Under the pieces are notes generated by a model that searched no databases, was not told the origin of the DNA, and was given only the letters and a program-made list of their open reading frames with translations. Positions 16,690-28,000 of a DNA stretch of 64,000 nt are shown here, one piece after another. The stretch's first letter is position 1; each line of letters opens with the position of its first letter. The position numbers and the translations under genes are program-made. Where the stretch lies: NCBI RefSeq assembly GCF_038050375.1, contig NZ_CP150886.1, forward strand, positions 3,203,318 through 3,267,317, written 5' to 3'. The DNA is from Okeanomitos corallinicola TIOX110 (GTDB lineage: Bacteria > Cyanobacteriota > Cyanobacteriia > Cyanobacteriales > Nostocaceae).

Positions 16690-16723
16690 AGATCCCCAAC
16701 TTCATAGAAGAAATAGGGGATCT
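16690..16723. terminator. Bidirectional terminator between moaB and mraY
   Basis: Perfect 8-bp arms AGATCCCC / GGGGATCT enclose an 18-base loop between two convergent genes. Confidence 0.65.
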
Positions 16724-16753
16724 AAATTGCAATATTGCTAATTTGTTAAAGAT

Positions 16754-17857
16754 TCAAAATCTCATGCTTGTCAAACAGATAGTAGCCAAAATAGCAGCAA
16801 TGACATAAAACACAGCAACTACTTGTAATTCTGACCAGCCTGTTAATTCTAAATGATGATGTAAAGGTGCCATTTTAAATAACCGTTTTCCTTTGCCATC
16901 TGGCCCTTTGGTAGCTTTGTAATAACTAACCTGTGCCATTACAGACAGGGTTTCCACAAAGAAAATCCCACTGAGAATAAACAACGCCGCCAAGCTATTG
17001 GTTAAAAGTGCTACAGCAGCTAACGCACCACCTAAAGCCAGAGAACCGGTATCACCCATAAATACACGGGCTGGGTTACGGTTGTGGGCTAAAAATCCGA
17101 TACAGCTACCACTCATAGCTGCACAGAAAATCATTAAAGCTGGTGAAGTAGGTGCTATTAAGACCCCTAAAGCAAAAATAGCGATCGCTACAGTACCCCC
17201 AGCCAACCCATCAATCCCATCTGTTAAATTAGTAGCATTACTCTCTGCCACTAGCACAAAACCAGCCAAAGGCCAGAACAGCAAACCTAGAGGTAAAGAA
17301 AACCCCACCCAAGGCAAGGCTATATTTGTTATACTAAAGTCTCTATTCAAAACCATCCATACACAAAAACCAGCCGCAAAAAGAATCTGCAAAGCCAGTT
17401 TCATCTTAGGAGATATACCTTTATTTGATTTGCGGCGCAAAATTTGCCAATCATCGATCCAGCCAATTAAACCATAGCTGAGTGTTAAAACAGAAACAGC
17501 AACTACATCTTCAGCAAAATTAGACAAAATACAAGCAGCAGCTACACCTACAGGTATGAAGAAAATCCCACCCATAGTTGGAGTACCAGCTTTTCTCAGA
17601 TGTGCTTGGGGTCCATCCTCCCGGATAATTTGTCCTGCTTTCAAGGCTTGCAACAAAGGTACAACCCAGTAACCAGCAACACCAGCACCCACCGCACATA
17701 ATAAAAATGGCATAGTGAGCGAGGTCATATTCCAGGATGGCCTATATGCTATCCCATCTAAAATCAATGCAGCTGTAGTCAGCGACAAGGTTAACAAAGA
17801 GGCTAACCAAATACCAGAAATGTTCAATCCTTGATTAGGAGATAGTTTAGCGTCCAC
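16754..17857 (-). CDS. mraY: Phospho-N-acetylmuramoyl-pentapeptide transferase
   Basis: The 367-residue polytopic membrane enzyme transfers phospho-MurNAc-pentapeptide to undecaprenyl phosphate, forming lipid I of peptidoglycan. Around ten hydrophobic segments are visible. The active-site signature NATNLTDGIDGLAGG is intact, as is the MAPLHHHLELTGW loop near the C-terminus. The length is normal. It runs convergent to moaB, with no other cell-wall gene adjacent (murA is about 19 kb away). Confidence 0.95.
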   Translation of the reverse strand: MDAKLSPNQGLNISGIWLASLLTLSLTTAALILDGIAYRPSWNMTSLTMPFLLCAVGAGVAGYWVVPLLQALKAGQIIREDGPQAHLRKAGTPTMGGIFFIPVGVAAACILSNFAEDVVAVSVLTLSYGLIGWIDDWQILRRKSNKGISPKMKLALQILFAAGFCVWMVLNRDFSITNIALPWVGFSLPLGLLFWPLAGFVLVAESNATNLTDGIDGLAGGTVAIAIFALGVLIAPTSPALMIFCAAMSGSCIGFLAHNRNPARVFMGDTGSLALGGALAAVALLTNSLAALFILSGIFFVETLSVMAQVSYYKATKGPDGKGKRLFKMAPLHHHLELTGWSELQVVAVFYVIAAILATICLTSMRF

Positions 17858-17938
17858 AGAAATTTATTCCTTCACTCCACACTAAAAAAAAACGACATCT
17901 GAGACCACTTATAAATTTTAGTCCCAATGTCTTCCATG

Positions 17939-18259
17939 CTAATCCTCATCTAAGCTGATATCATTATCATCATAGTCGGGATCAGTTACTCCATCTTCTC
18001 CCCCTAAAAAATCGGAAATTTCTGCTTCTGGTCGGGAAATATCTGATTCACTTGAGTTACGTGGTATTAGCCTTCCACTACCCTCTAGCCAATCCAAAAT
18101 AGAAGAATTTGGCCTAGTGGGAATAATAGTAGCTCGTCTATTCCGGGGATACTCAATTAGGGGAGAATTTAACATATCAACGAAGACAGGAGTTGGTTTA
18201 TGTAATTGAACATTTAAGAGTCTATCATTTGATACGGGATATTTTAATTCATGATTCAA
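17939..18259 (-). CDS. DUF3134 family protein
   Basis: The 106-residue product has a Pro/Arg-rich N-terminal half, the SSILDWLEGSGRLIPR motif characteristic of the cyanobacterial DUF3134 family, and an acidic tail. The function is unknown. It is soluble, without a signal peptide. It lies just upstream of mraY on the same strand. Confidence 0.75.
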   Translation of the reverse strand: MNHELKYPVSNDRLLNVQLHKPTPVFVDMLNSPLIEYPRNRRATIIPTRPNSSILDWLEGSGRLIPRNSSESDISRPEAEISDFLGGEDGVTDPDYDDNDISLDED

Positions 18260-18419
18260 CTCTTTGATGGATCAATCCGAATTAAACACAAAAATTTATT
18301 TAATAGTCAATAGCCCTATCCCTATCAATAAGGCATATTCTAAATTAAATTGCCATGCAAATAAAACATAAATTTCTTGTTAACTCTGATTTCGTAGTCC
18401 AATTTTGAGGTAGAAAGCA

Positions 18420-19004
18420 ATGGTAGCAAAAACTGCTCTCTTAGATACAATTGCAGGTACAAATAGGGGTTTACTAGCAACCGCAACTCAAAAAAAGGCT
18501 ATCCTAGCCGCGATCGCCAATTTAGAAGACTTTAACCCAACACCGCGCCCTTTAGAAGCAACTCACTTACTAAACGGCGACTGGCGACTACTTTACACTA
18601 CCAGCAAGGCTTTGTTGAACCTAGATCGCTTCCCTTTCTGTCAACTTGGTCAAATTTACCAATCTATTAGAGTGGAAACTAACAGTGTTTATAACATTGC
18701 TGAAATTTATGGAATACCCTCTTTAGAAGGATTAGTTAGCGTAGCCGCCAAATTTGAACCAGTCTCCGAACGTCGAGTTCAGGTCAAGTTCAAACGGTTC
18801 GTTGTTGGCCTGCAAAAGTTAATTGATTATCAATCACCTGCAACGTTTATCCAACAAATCGAATCAGGAAAGAAGTTTACAGCTTTTGACTCTGTAATTA
18901 ACAATGAGCAACAGCAAGGATGGCTGGACATTACCTACATAGATCATGATCTACGTATTGGCAGAGGTAACGAAGGGAGTGTGTTTGTTCTCAGCAAGGC
19001 ATAA
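18420..19004 (+). CDS. Fibrillin / plastid-lipid-associated protein
   Basis: The 194-residue protein matches the PAP/fibrillin family: LNGDWRLLYTTSKALL near the N-terminus, then a beta-rich lipocalin-like core, and a C-terminal DLRIGRGNEGSVFVL. In cyanobacteria and plastids these proteins associate with thylakoid lipids and help protect photosystems under stress. The length is normal for a cyanobacterial fibrillin. It is divergent from DUF3134. Confidence 0.9.
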   Translation: MVAKTALLDTIAGTNRGLLATATQKKAILAAIANLEDFNPTPRPLEATHLLNGDWRLLYTTSKALLNLDRFPFCQLGQIYQSIRVETNSVYNIAEIYGIPSLEGLVSVAAKFEPVSERRVQVKFKRFVVGLQKLIDYQSPATFIQQIESGKKFTAFDSVINNEQQQGWLDITYIDHDLRIGRGNEGSVFVLSKA

Positions 19005-19377
19005 AAAAATCTTTGCCAGAAGTATTTGCGAACGAACATATTCTATTCTAGATACTTTGTCAAGTAGGTTATGATACTTTTTGAGGTAGTAGGTAATTAG
19101 TAATTGTAGCGAATCAACGATCTGCCTGTGCGCTTTGTGGTAATGGCTATTTTCATCGGTTAACCGCCCTCACATCGGAGAACTAACCCGACATGAAAAT
19201 CTTGAGGTGAGTTTTTTGATTAGGAAAAATTATCTGCTCAACCAGTCAAATTGGTAACAATGAGGGTAGCAGTTAAAGCCTTTAAGCCGTTGTTTAAGCT
19301 GCTAGTTCAGCAAAAAAATTGCTAGAGTGAACACACCAGGATATTTTCCGTCACAACCCCAGCAGAAGAGATTATTC
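19005..19377. other. Intergenic region before tldD
   Basis: No gene is visible. A CCCTCAC...GAGGTGAGTTTTTT pair near 19168-19218 could be a loose terminator for the fibrillin gene. An in-frame GTG at 19327 could extend tldD, but the ATG at 19378 is preferred. Confidence 0.4.
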
Positions 19378-20850
19378 ATGCTTACAAATACCTTACTTCT
19401 TTCTAATCAACTTCCCAGTCTACAGTATTCATCCACAACAGAAAGCTTTGACAACACATGGGAAGCACCTCTAGCGACCCTCTTGGGACTAGGAAGGGCT
19501 GCCGGGGCTGATTTTGTCGAATTCTTTTTAGAACGTCGTAACTACATTAGCTGTTTAGCCGAAGACGACATTATCAGCAGTATCTCCCCCAGTTTAGCCA
19601 CTGGTGCAGGAGTGAGAGTATTTCGTGGTCAAGCCGACTGTTACGTTAGCACCAACGACCTCACATTTGCAGGTTTGAAAGCAGCATTAGAAAAAGGTCT
19701 CTCCATCATGGGGTTACAACTACCCGGACCTACAGCTTTCATTCCCGAAATTAACCTAGAACTTTTGAGAGACTACGCCACTAAACGCGGCAAAGATGGC
19801 TGGCTACCTCTGTGTAGTTCCATTCGGGAAATGGGCGAAATTCTCCTTGATGGTACAGCCCAACTTCAGAAAAAAGCCACTCACCTTCAATCTCGCCGCG
19901 CTTCCTATTTTCGTGACTGGCAAGAAGTCTTAGTTGCTGGCAGTGATGGCACATTTGCCCGTGATATTCGCCTGACTCAGTCCGTTGGTTTTAACATCCT
20001 CTGTGCCGATGGTACTAACCGTACCTCCATCGGTGAACGTGCAGGTAATACCAGTGACCCCAACTTCTTAAAAACCTGGGATTATCAACAAAGTGCTGAA
20101 CAAATTGCCGAATCTGCCGGTAAAATGCTCTATGCAGATTATGTAGAATCTGGTACATATCCCATTATCATGGCCAATCATTTTGGTGGGGTAATTTTCC
20201 ATGAAGCCTGTGGACACCTTTTAGAAACCACCCAAATTGAACGCAAAACCACACCATTTGCTGATAAAAAAGGTGAAAAAATTGCCCATGAAAGTTTAAC
20301 AGCTTGGGATGAAGGCAGGGCTGATAATGCTTTTGGGACAATTGATATGGATGATGAAGGAATGCCCGCCCAAAGAACATTATTAATTGAGAAAGGTGTT
20401 CTCAAAAACTTCCTGGCTGATAGAACTGGTTCAGCCCGGACTGGACATCCCAGAACAGGCAGCGGCCGCCGCCAAGATTACAAATTTGCAGCTGCAAGCC
20501 GGATGAGAAATACCTATATTGCTGCTGGAGAATATAGTAACGAAGATTTATTTGCCTCCATTGATAAAGGCATTTACTGTAAAAAAATGGGTGGTGGTAG
20601 TGTTGGTGCTACAGGTCAATTTAACTTTAGTGTAGATGAGGCTTATTTAATCGAAAATGGCAAAATTACTAAACCATTAAAAGGTGCAACACTCATCGGT
20701 GAAGCTAAAGAAATCATGAACAAAATTTCTATGTGTTCTCAAGATTTAGAACTAGCACCTGGTTTTTGTGGTTCTGTGAGTGGCAGCATTTACACCACAG
20801 TTGGACAACCTCACATCAAAGTTGATTCCATCACCGTTGGCGGAAGATAA
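19378..20850 (+). CDS. tldD: Metalloprotease subunit TldD
   Basis: TldD is the catalytic subunit of the TldD/TldE zinc protease, which degrades unfolded peptides and matures some ribosomal peptides and antitoxins. The zinc motif HEACGH is visible in [11 protein letters not shown], along with the C-terminal [13 protein letters not shown] core. The ATG at 19378 gives 490 residues; a GTG at 19327 would give 507. tldE follows 123 bases downstream on the same strand, with a palindrome between them. Confidence 0.92.
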   Translation: MLTNTLLLSNQLPSLQYSSTTESFDNTWEAPLATLLGLGRAAGADFVEFFLERRNYISCLAEDDIISSISPSLATGAGVRVFRGQADCYVSTNDLTFAGLKAALEKGLSIMGLQLPGPTAFIPEINLELLRDYATKRGKDGWLPLCSSIREMGEILLDGTAQLQKKATHLQSRRASYFRDWQEVLVAGSDGTFARDIRLTQSVGFNILCADGTNRTSIGERAGNTSDPNFLKTWDYQQSAEQIAESAGKMLYADYVESGTYPIIMANHFGGVIFHEACGHLLETTQIERKTTPFADKKGEKIAHESLTAWDEGRADNAFGTIDMDDEGMPAQRTLLIEKGVLKNFLADRTGSARTGHPRTGSGRRQDYKFAAASRMRNTYIAAGEYSNEDLFASIDKGIYCKKMGGGSVGATGQFNFSVDEAYLIENGKITKPLKGATLIGEAKEIMNKISMCSQDLELAPGFCGSVSGSIYTTVGQPHIKVDSITVGGR

Positions 20851-20864
20851 AAGTAAAATTTTTG

Positions 20865-20892
20865 GTTGGGTTGTGCTGTTGCCTAACCCAAC
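20865..20892. repeat. Palindrome between tldD and tldE
   Basis: GTTGGGTT / AACCCAAC arms enclose a 12-base loop. The same arms occur at 31352-31378 and a variant lies near 24782, so this is a dispersed cyanobacterial palindrome that may attenuate read-through. Confidence 0.6.
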
Positions 20893-20973
20893 TAACTAGA
20901 AAATTAAAGTTTGACTAAAGTTTGACTTTTCTTTTTTGCACGCAACTATAATCTGACAATCCCCAATTTAATC

Positions 20974-22317
20974 ATGCCCACTATCGAAGAAATCGCTAAT
21001 TACGCCCAAGAAAATGCCAAAAAATTAGGCATTCAAAAATTCGACATTTACGGCTCAACTGTAGACGACACTAGCGCTCAAGTTGACCAAGGTGAACCCA
21101 AACAGGTCAAGGCTTCGAATCGTTCTGGTGTGACAGTTAGGGTTTGGAATGAAGAAAATACCATGGGTGTCACCAGCACCACAGATGTAGATCCCAAAGG
21201 ATTAGAATTAGCTTTAAAAACAGCTTACGAAGCTAGTTTTTTTGGGGTCAAAGAAAATGTTCCTGATTTTAGTCCAGAAGCAACTACACCCATTGAATAT
21301 CCTAATAAACTCAAAGCACCGCAAGCACCTGTTGCTGAATTAATTGAAAAGTTGATATTAGCAGAAAAAGAACTTTTAGCAATTCATCCTGCTATTATAG
21401 GTGTGCCTTACAATGGTTTAGCACAGAGAGATATTGATCGTTTTTATCTCAATAGTGATGGTGCGATTAGAAAGGAATCCCATTCTTTAGCTTCGGTTTA
21501 TTTATACAGTAAAACTGAAGAAGAAGGGAAAAAACCACGCAGTGCAGGAGCTTATCGAGTTAAGGAAAGTTTGGCAGATTTAGATATTGCTGGTTGCATC
21601 AAAGAAACCGCAGATAAAACTATCAGCCATCTTAATTATGAAAAGATTAAAACTGGTAAATACAAGGTGGTTTTTTCTGCTGAAGCTTTCTTGAGTTTAT
21701 TGGGGGCATTTTCCAATTTGTTTAATGCTCAAAATATTCTTGATAATCAAAGTTTATCCAAAGCTGATGATATTGGTAAAGAAATTGCTTCACCTTTACT
21801 TTCAGTTTATGATGATGCTTTACACCCGGCTAATATAGGTGCAGAAAGTTTTGATGGTGAAGGTACTCCCACCCGTCAGGTGAAGTTAATTGAAAATGGT
21901 GTTCTCAGCAGTTTTTTACATAGTGCAGGAACTGCCAAACGGTTAAATTCTCAACCTACAGGTAATGCCAGTATTGGTGCAAAGGTAAGCGTTGGGCCTA
22001 ATTTTTATCATGTTTTTGCAGCAGGTAAACCTGAACAAGAGTTAAGTTTAGAAACTGCGGAAAATGTGATTTTAATTGATGATTTACACGCTCTCCATGC
22101 AGGGGTTAAATCTTTACAAGGTTCTTTTTCTTTGCCTTTTGATGGTTGGTTAATTAACAAAGGTGAGAAAACCAGTATTGAGTCAGCAACGGTAGCTGGT
22201 GATTTTCTGGAAGTCTTGAAATCTATTGTTTATGTAGAGAAAGAAGCTGAGTTAACACCAGGGGGAGTTTGTCCCAGAATTTGGGTCAGTGAACTTTCTA
22301 TTACTGGGGAACAATAA
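20974..22317 (+). CDS. tldE: Metalloprotease partner subunit TldE/PmbA
   Basis: The 447-residue product is the non-catalytic partner of TldD. It shares the fold (N-terminal IQKFDIYGSTVDDTSAQV, mid-region GTPTRQVKLIENGVLSSFLH) but lacks the HExxxH zinc site, as expected. The heterodimer encloses the protease chamber. Its position directly behind tldD supports an operon. A GC-rich hairpin follows at 22329-22345. Confidence 0.92.
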   Translation: MPTIEEIANYAQENAKKLGIQKFDIYGSTVDDTSAQVDQGEPKQVKASNRSGVTVRVWNEENTMGVTSTTDVDPKGLELALKTAYEASFFGVKENVPDFSPEATTPIEYPNKLKAPQAPVAELIEKLILAEKELLAIHPAIIGVPYNGLAQRDIDRFYLNSDGAIRKESHSLASVYLYSKTEEEGKKPRSAGAYRVKESLADLDIAGCIKETADKTISHLNYEKIKTGKYKVVFSAEAFLSLLGAFSNLFNAQNILDNQSLSKADDIGKEIASPLLSVYDDALHPANIGAESFDGEGTPTRQVKLIENGVLSSFLHSAGTAKRLNSQPTGNASIGAKVSVGPNFYHVFAAGKPEQELSLETAENVILIDDLHALHAGVKSLQGSFSLPFDGWLINKGEKTSIESATVAGDFLEVLKSIVYVEKEAELTPGGVCPRIWVSELSITGEQ

Positions 22318-22328
22318 TAATAATATAA

Positions 22329-22345
22329 GCGGGCGTATTGCCCGC
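22329..22345. terminator. Hairpin after tldE
   Basis: GCGGGC-GTATT-GCCCGC, perfect 6-bp arms, 11 bases after the tldE stop. There is no strong T-run behind it. Confidence 0.5.
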
Positions 22346-22530
22346 ACTCACTTATTCTCTCTGGGTACTTTGTTGTTAGAATATATTCTACATTTAGGCA
22401 ATTCTAGTTTATACACTTTATCTCTATACTTTACTTGTATAAAAATATGAGTTAAATTATTTACCAGTTATTTAATACCCTAGAGGAGACATCAAAGAGA
22501 GTTTTAACGAGGGTGCAGAGGAAGTTACTT

Positions 22531-22744
22531 AGGGCTTGCTGAATAAATCTCAAAACATTACAGGTAAACGATTTTAGCGATTTTGACTTTCAAAAAATGC
22601 AAGCTTTGATGAGGTGAGAACTGAAAAACCTTGCATTTAATTCCTGCTTCAAGGAAAAATAGTTCCCATCCAACTCTTGAAACTGTCACCTGTCACCTGT
22701 CACCTGTCACCTGTCTCCACGACAAGACTTTATCAGCAAACCCT
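22531..22744. mobile_element. MITE, copy 1 (214 bp)
   Basis: This non-autonomous element has ends AGGGCTTGCTGAATAA and TTATCAGCAAACCCT, which are imperfect terminal inverted repeats. It is flanked by the direct repeat ACTT (just before 22531 and just after 22744), a 4-base target duplication. A second copy of equal length lies at 33375-33588, with a different duplication (ATTT). It encodes no transposase. The interior carries four TGTCACC heptamers. It lies directly 5' of a broken surface-protein gene. Confidence 0.85.
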
Positions 22745-24672
22745 ACTTATAGCTATGGTGAAAATGGTGAAGTAACTGTTACTAATGCCAATGGTGCAAC
22801 TACGCAATTCTTCCTGAATGATCGTGGTCAGATCGGTCAGTTGGTGTAGATGATGGTTTCTTACCTCCTAATACTGATGGTGATGGTGAGGGTTTTGTCC
22901 GTTACACTATTCAACCCCAAGACAACCTTACTACTGGTACTCGTTTAGATGCTCAAGCGGAGATTGTTTTTGATACCAATGAAGCAATTAATACTCCTGC
23001 CATCTTTAACACCATAGATATTAGTGATCCTACCAGTGCGGTGACAGCTTTAGCAGCTAATGTTTCCCAATTATTCACCGTCTCTTGGAGTGGTACAGAT
23101 GTTGGTAGTGGTGTTGCTTCCTATGATGTCTATGTTTCTGTAGATGGTGGAGACTTCACTCTCTGGCAAGATGATATCACTGCTACATCTGCAACTTATA
23201 CAGGTGAACTGAATAAAACCTATGGTTTCTATACTGTAGCTACGGATAATGTGGGTAATATGGAAGCAGTTCCCACGGTTGCAGATGCGACGACAACGGT
23301 AACTACATTAGAGAATTTAGCACCAACCATTGATGATCAAACCTTTACTATTGCAGAAAATAGCTTAGAGGAAACAGAAGTAGGGACAATTGCAGCTACT
23401 GATCCAGAAAATCAAGCTTTAACTTTTGCTATTGTTGCGGGTAATTTGGATTTAGATAATGATGGTCATTTAGCTTTTGCAATTGATTCTTCAAGTGGGG
23501 TAATTACTGTTAATGACAGTGATGATTTAGATTTTGAAAATACTCCTAGTTTTAACTTGCAGGTTTCCGCTACAGATCCAGGTGATGAAAGCGATACTGC
23601 TAATGTCACCATTAACTTAACTGATGTTAGTGAAGTATCTTCTACTCAGTTTAATGTTTCCCAAAGCCAAAATGGTTTCTTTGCTTTGGAAGGAAATTCT
23701 GCTGCTAATCTCAAATTTACTTTGGTGAATAGTGAAACTGAAAATGTGAATGAAGTTGGTTTCTTTGTCGTTGATGAAAATGGAAATGTTGATGGTAATG
23801 CTCCTGGTTCGGATGGTTATCTCAGAGCAGCTTTAGAAAGATCACAAATCATTTTCTCAACTATTTCTAACCGTCCTAATGGTTTTGAATTAGCAGATAT
23901 TCAACGGATTATCGAAGTTAATGGTGGTTCTCGGTTAGCTTTCTATTTGATATCTAATGGAACTACTGACACTGCATTAACTCAATTAAGATCAACAGGT
24001 AATACAGATTTATCTGTGTTCTTATCTAATTCGACTAATCTGCAAGTCTCTAATTTCAGTGCAGAAGGATTAAATTTGAATTGGTCAGATCAAGCAGGTG
24101 CTAGTAGTTTCCAAAACCTGGGATTAAGAGTAGAGATTACTGAAGAAAGTTCTGCACTTTACACCAATTTACAGGCTACCACTCAACAGGAATTAATTGA
24201 TTTAACTGATCTTGTTGCTCCGGTTAATGTGAGTGCAACAGTACACCGAGAAGCTGCTTTTGATAATTTAATTGGTTTCTATGTGGTTGCTGATGCAAAT
24301 GGTGGTATTGATACCTCTGGTGATGATATTGCGGACATCAATCCTGGTGATGCTGGATATACACAAGCTGCTTTAGCAAACCGGGTAACTGGGTTAGATT
24401 TACTCCGCACTGGTAATCAACAAAGTAGCACTTTTGATGGTAGTTTTGCAGGTGGTAATATCTTAGCTCCATTTATGGTTGTAGATGGAACTTTTGAGGA
24501 AGCTGTGAATAATAATGCAGAAGTCTATTTCTCGTTCTTGAGTGCAAATAGTGATGGTGTTGATCATATTCGCTTACTTGGTGATCATACCTTTGGTTTT
24601 GAAGATTTAGCTGGTGGTGGTGATCAGGACTTTAATGATGTGATTGTTAGTCTGAATTTCGCTGCTATCTAA
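22745..24672 (+). pseudogene. Truncated, frameshifted surface/adhesin-like protein with DUF4114 C-terminus
   Basis: The sequence begins right after the MITE with a short RHS-like fragment (NGATTQFFLNDRGQIGQ). It then shifts frame near 22840 into VDDGFLPPNTDGDGEGF and NTPAIFNTIDISDPTSA, segments typical of very large cyanobacterial repeat proteins. From 23041 the frame stays open: a fibronectin-like repeat (SYDVYVSVDGGDF), a cadherin-like repeat (APTIDDQTFTIAENS, near residues 95-200 of this part), and DUF4114-type domains ending in FEDLAGGGDQDFNDVI. There is no signal peptide or proper start. A GTG at 23041 could still allow a 543-residue product. The N-terminus was probably lost in a deletion linked to the MITE. 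Confidence 0.7.
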
Positions 24673-24705
24673 TCATGAGAGTTTGATATTTAGTTTTTTG
24701 TTTCT

Positions 24706-24734
24706 CCCCTTTTCTGGAAGGGGGGATTTTTTTT
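24706..24734 (+). terminator. Rho-independent terminator after the DUF4114 pseudogene
   Basis: A CCCCTT / AAGGGG stem with a short loop is followed by eight T residues. Confidence 0.75.
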
Positions 24735-25087
24735 GAGTTGATGAGTTTGTCCCACGCAAAAACGCAAAGTTTGATTAGTCGTTTGGGTTAAGCGATAGCG
24801 AAAAGCAACCCACAACTACTCAATGAAATTTACCTAGTGAAATTACATAGAACAAGCTTTGTAATACGGAATTTTTAATTCAGTATGAGAAACTCGCTCA
24901 TATATAGGTTATGCTGTATCAAGTAACACGTGAGGTATGACAATTAGTTTTGAAAAAACTGATCTGATGCGGATTTGAGTATTTAAAGTTATAGTAATTT
25001 CTAGGAAAACTACTAGAAAAGCAGATATTTTCTGATTGTTTATGTTCAAGTTACTTGATCTTTTATTTTTAGTCCCTTGCACTCAAT
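24735..25087. other. Intergenic region upstream of the kinase-cyclase-globin gene
   Basis: No gene is visible. Near 24780-24815 lies a GGGTTAAGCG...AGCAACCCAC palindrome related to those at 20865 and 31352. The remainder is AT-rich and probably holds the promoter of the 25088 gene; I cannot assign boxes. Confidence 0.4.
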
Positions 25088-28000
25088 ATGTTTTCCCTAC
25101 CAGGTATTGTAGTTAGGACGCAAATTTGCGAAAGTGCAGCATCTCTCGTATATCGAGCTATACGAGAAGATTCTCATCAACCCATAATTATTAAATTACT
25201 TAAACAAGAATATCCTACACCAGAAGAACTATCTAGATATCGGACAGAATATCAAATTACAAAATCTCTGAATTTATCTGGAGTTGTCAAGGTTTATGAA
25301 TTGCAAAAATATAAAAATAGTCTAGTCATGTTACTAGAAGATTTTGGTGGTGATTCATTACAATTTTTAAACCAACAACAGAGATTTAACTTACAAGATT
25401 TTTTACAAATTGCGATCGCCATAACTGAAAGTTTAGCACAAATTCATGCAGTTAATATTATTCATAAAGATATTAACCCCTCAAATATAGTTTTTAATCC
25501 AGTTACAAAAGAATTAAAAATTATTGATTTTGGGATTTCTACTCAGTTAACCAGAGAAAACCCTACAATTACCGATCCCAATATTTTAGAAGGAACTATT
25601 GCTTATATTTCCCCAGAACAAACAGGAAGAATGAACCGCAGTTTAGATTACAGAACTGATTTTTATTCTCTAGGTGTTACCTTTTATGAATTATTAACAA
25701 ATCAACTGCCTTTTTTAACTACAGATGCTCTAGAATTAGTTCATTATCACATTGCTAAACAACCTTTAACCCCTTCAGAAATTAATCCTGATATTCCCCC
25801 AATGCTGTCAGCAATTGTGATGAAATTAATAGCAAAAACAGCAGAAGAACGTTATCAAAGTGCTTTAGGAATTAAGGCTGATTTAGAAAACTGTTTAAAT
25901 CAATTATCTACACATAATTATATTGCTAATTTTCAAATTGGTAGTCAAGATATTTATGATAAATTTCAAATTCCGCAAAAACTTTATGGTAGAGAAAAGG
26001 AAATTAAGATTTTACTCGATGCTTTTACCAGAATTAGTGTGAAATCTAGTGAAGTGATGCTGGTTATCGGCTATTCAGGTATTGGTAAATCAGCGTTAGT
26101 ACAAGAACTATATAAACCCATTACCCAAAAACGTGGTTATTTTATTTCAGGTAAATTTGATCAATATCAACGCAATATTCCTTATAGTGCTATTGTAAAT
26201 GCTTTTAAACAGTTAATCAAACAATTATTAACTAAATCCGCAGCAGAATTACAACAGTGTAAACAAAAAATATTAACAGCATTGGGGGTAAATAGTGCGG
26301 TAATTATTGATGTTATTCCCGAATTAGAATTAATTATTGGTGAACAACCACCAGTTTTAGAATTAGGTGCAGTAGAAAATGCTAACCGCTTTAATTTAGT
26401 ATTTCAAAACTTCATTAAGGTTTTTACTACTCCATCCCATCCCCTCGTCATATTTTTGGATGATTTACAGTGGGCTGATGGTGCATCTTTAAAGTTAATG
26501 CAAATTTTATTAAATACTGATATATCTGGATTATTGTTAATTTGTGCTTATCGGGAAAATGAGGTTGATGCTTCCCATCCATTGATGCTGGCTTTAGATA
26601 GTATGACAAAAAATGGAGTTATTGTTAATAGTATCTTGCTCTCACCTTTAGACTTAAACACGGTTGTTAAAATCATTGAAGATACTTTGAAATATTGGGG
26701 GGAAGAAGTTTTACCCTTAGCTAATTTATTACATTTAAAAACTGGTGGCAATCCCTTTTTCTTGAATGAATTTTTTAAATCATTATATACAGAAGAGCTA
26801 TTAAGATTTAATCTATTAACTCAGAAATGGGAGTGGGATTTAGAGCAGATTCAAGTGAGAGATTTTACAGATAATGTTGTGGAATTGATGATTAATAAAA
26901 TCAAAACTTTACCCGAAAATAGTCAAGATGTCTTAAAACTAGCTTCATGTATAGGAAATCAATTTGATACAGAACAATTAGCATTAATTGCTAATCAAGA
27001 TTGGCAAAAAATAGCCCATGATTTATATTTATGTGTAAGTTCTGGTTTCTTAGTAAATATTGGTAATAATAAAAATTTAGAATTGGCTCATGTTAACCGA
27101 GAATTTGCCTATGAATTTGTAACTAATACTGAATTTACTGTGGCTGAATATAAGTTTACTCACGATAGAATTCAACAAGCTGCTTATTTACTAATCCCAG
27201 AGTCAGAAAGGGCAGATATTCACTATAGAATTGGTAAAATTTTTCTCAAAAATACTCAAAATTATCAACACGAAGAATTAATTTTTACAATTATCAATCA
27301 AATAAATTTTGGTGTACATTTAATTACTGAACAGTCAGAAAAAGATGAGTTAGCTCAATTAAATTTAATAGCTGGTAAGAAAGCAAAAACCTCTGTCGCA
27401 TATCAGCCAGCATTAAATTATCTAGAAATAGGTATAGATTTATTAGGTACAATATCTTGGCAAAGAAAATATAATTTATCTTTATATTTACATGAAGAAG
27501 CAGCGGAGGTTGCTTATCTTAATGGTGATTTTGAAAAAATGACAGTTCATGTTAATAATGTTCATCAATATGCAAAAACTGTCTTAGAGAAAATTAAAGT
27601 TACTAATGTAAAAATCTTGGCTTTAATTTCTCAAAGTAAATTAAATGAATCTATTAATATCGGTTTAGACATACTTGATGAATTGGGATTTAAACTGCCT
27701 AGAAATCCTAATTATTTTCATATATTTGCAGGTTTTTTAGCAACTAAAATATCTTTATTTAGTAAAGATTTTGACTACTTAGCTAATTTACCTTTAATTA
27801 CAGATAAATATAAAATAGCGGCTTTAAGTATTTTGTTAAATATCAGCTTTTCTGCCTATATTGTTGCACCTAATTTACTAGCAATCATTGTCTTTAAACA
27901 GATAACTATATCATCACGATATGGTTATAGCATTGACTCAACTAGAGTCTTTGCTACCTACGGTTTAATTTTATGTGGTATTTTTCATCAAATCGAATTG

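Noticed and set aside
22683-22717. Heptamer array considered as a CRISPR
   Set aside because: Units are 7 bases in direct tandem with no spacers; no cas genes are present.
22631-22849. 72-residue frame starting inside MITE copy 1
   Set aside because: The first half is MITE sequence (same frame as in copy 2) and the second half is the pseudogene fragment; not a real gene.
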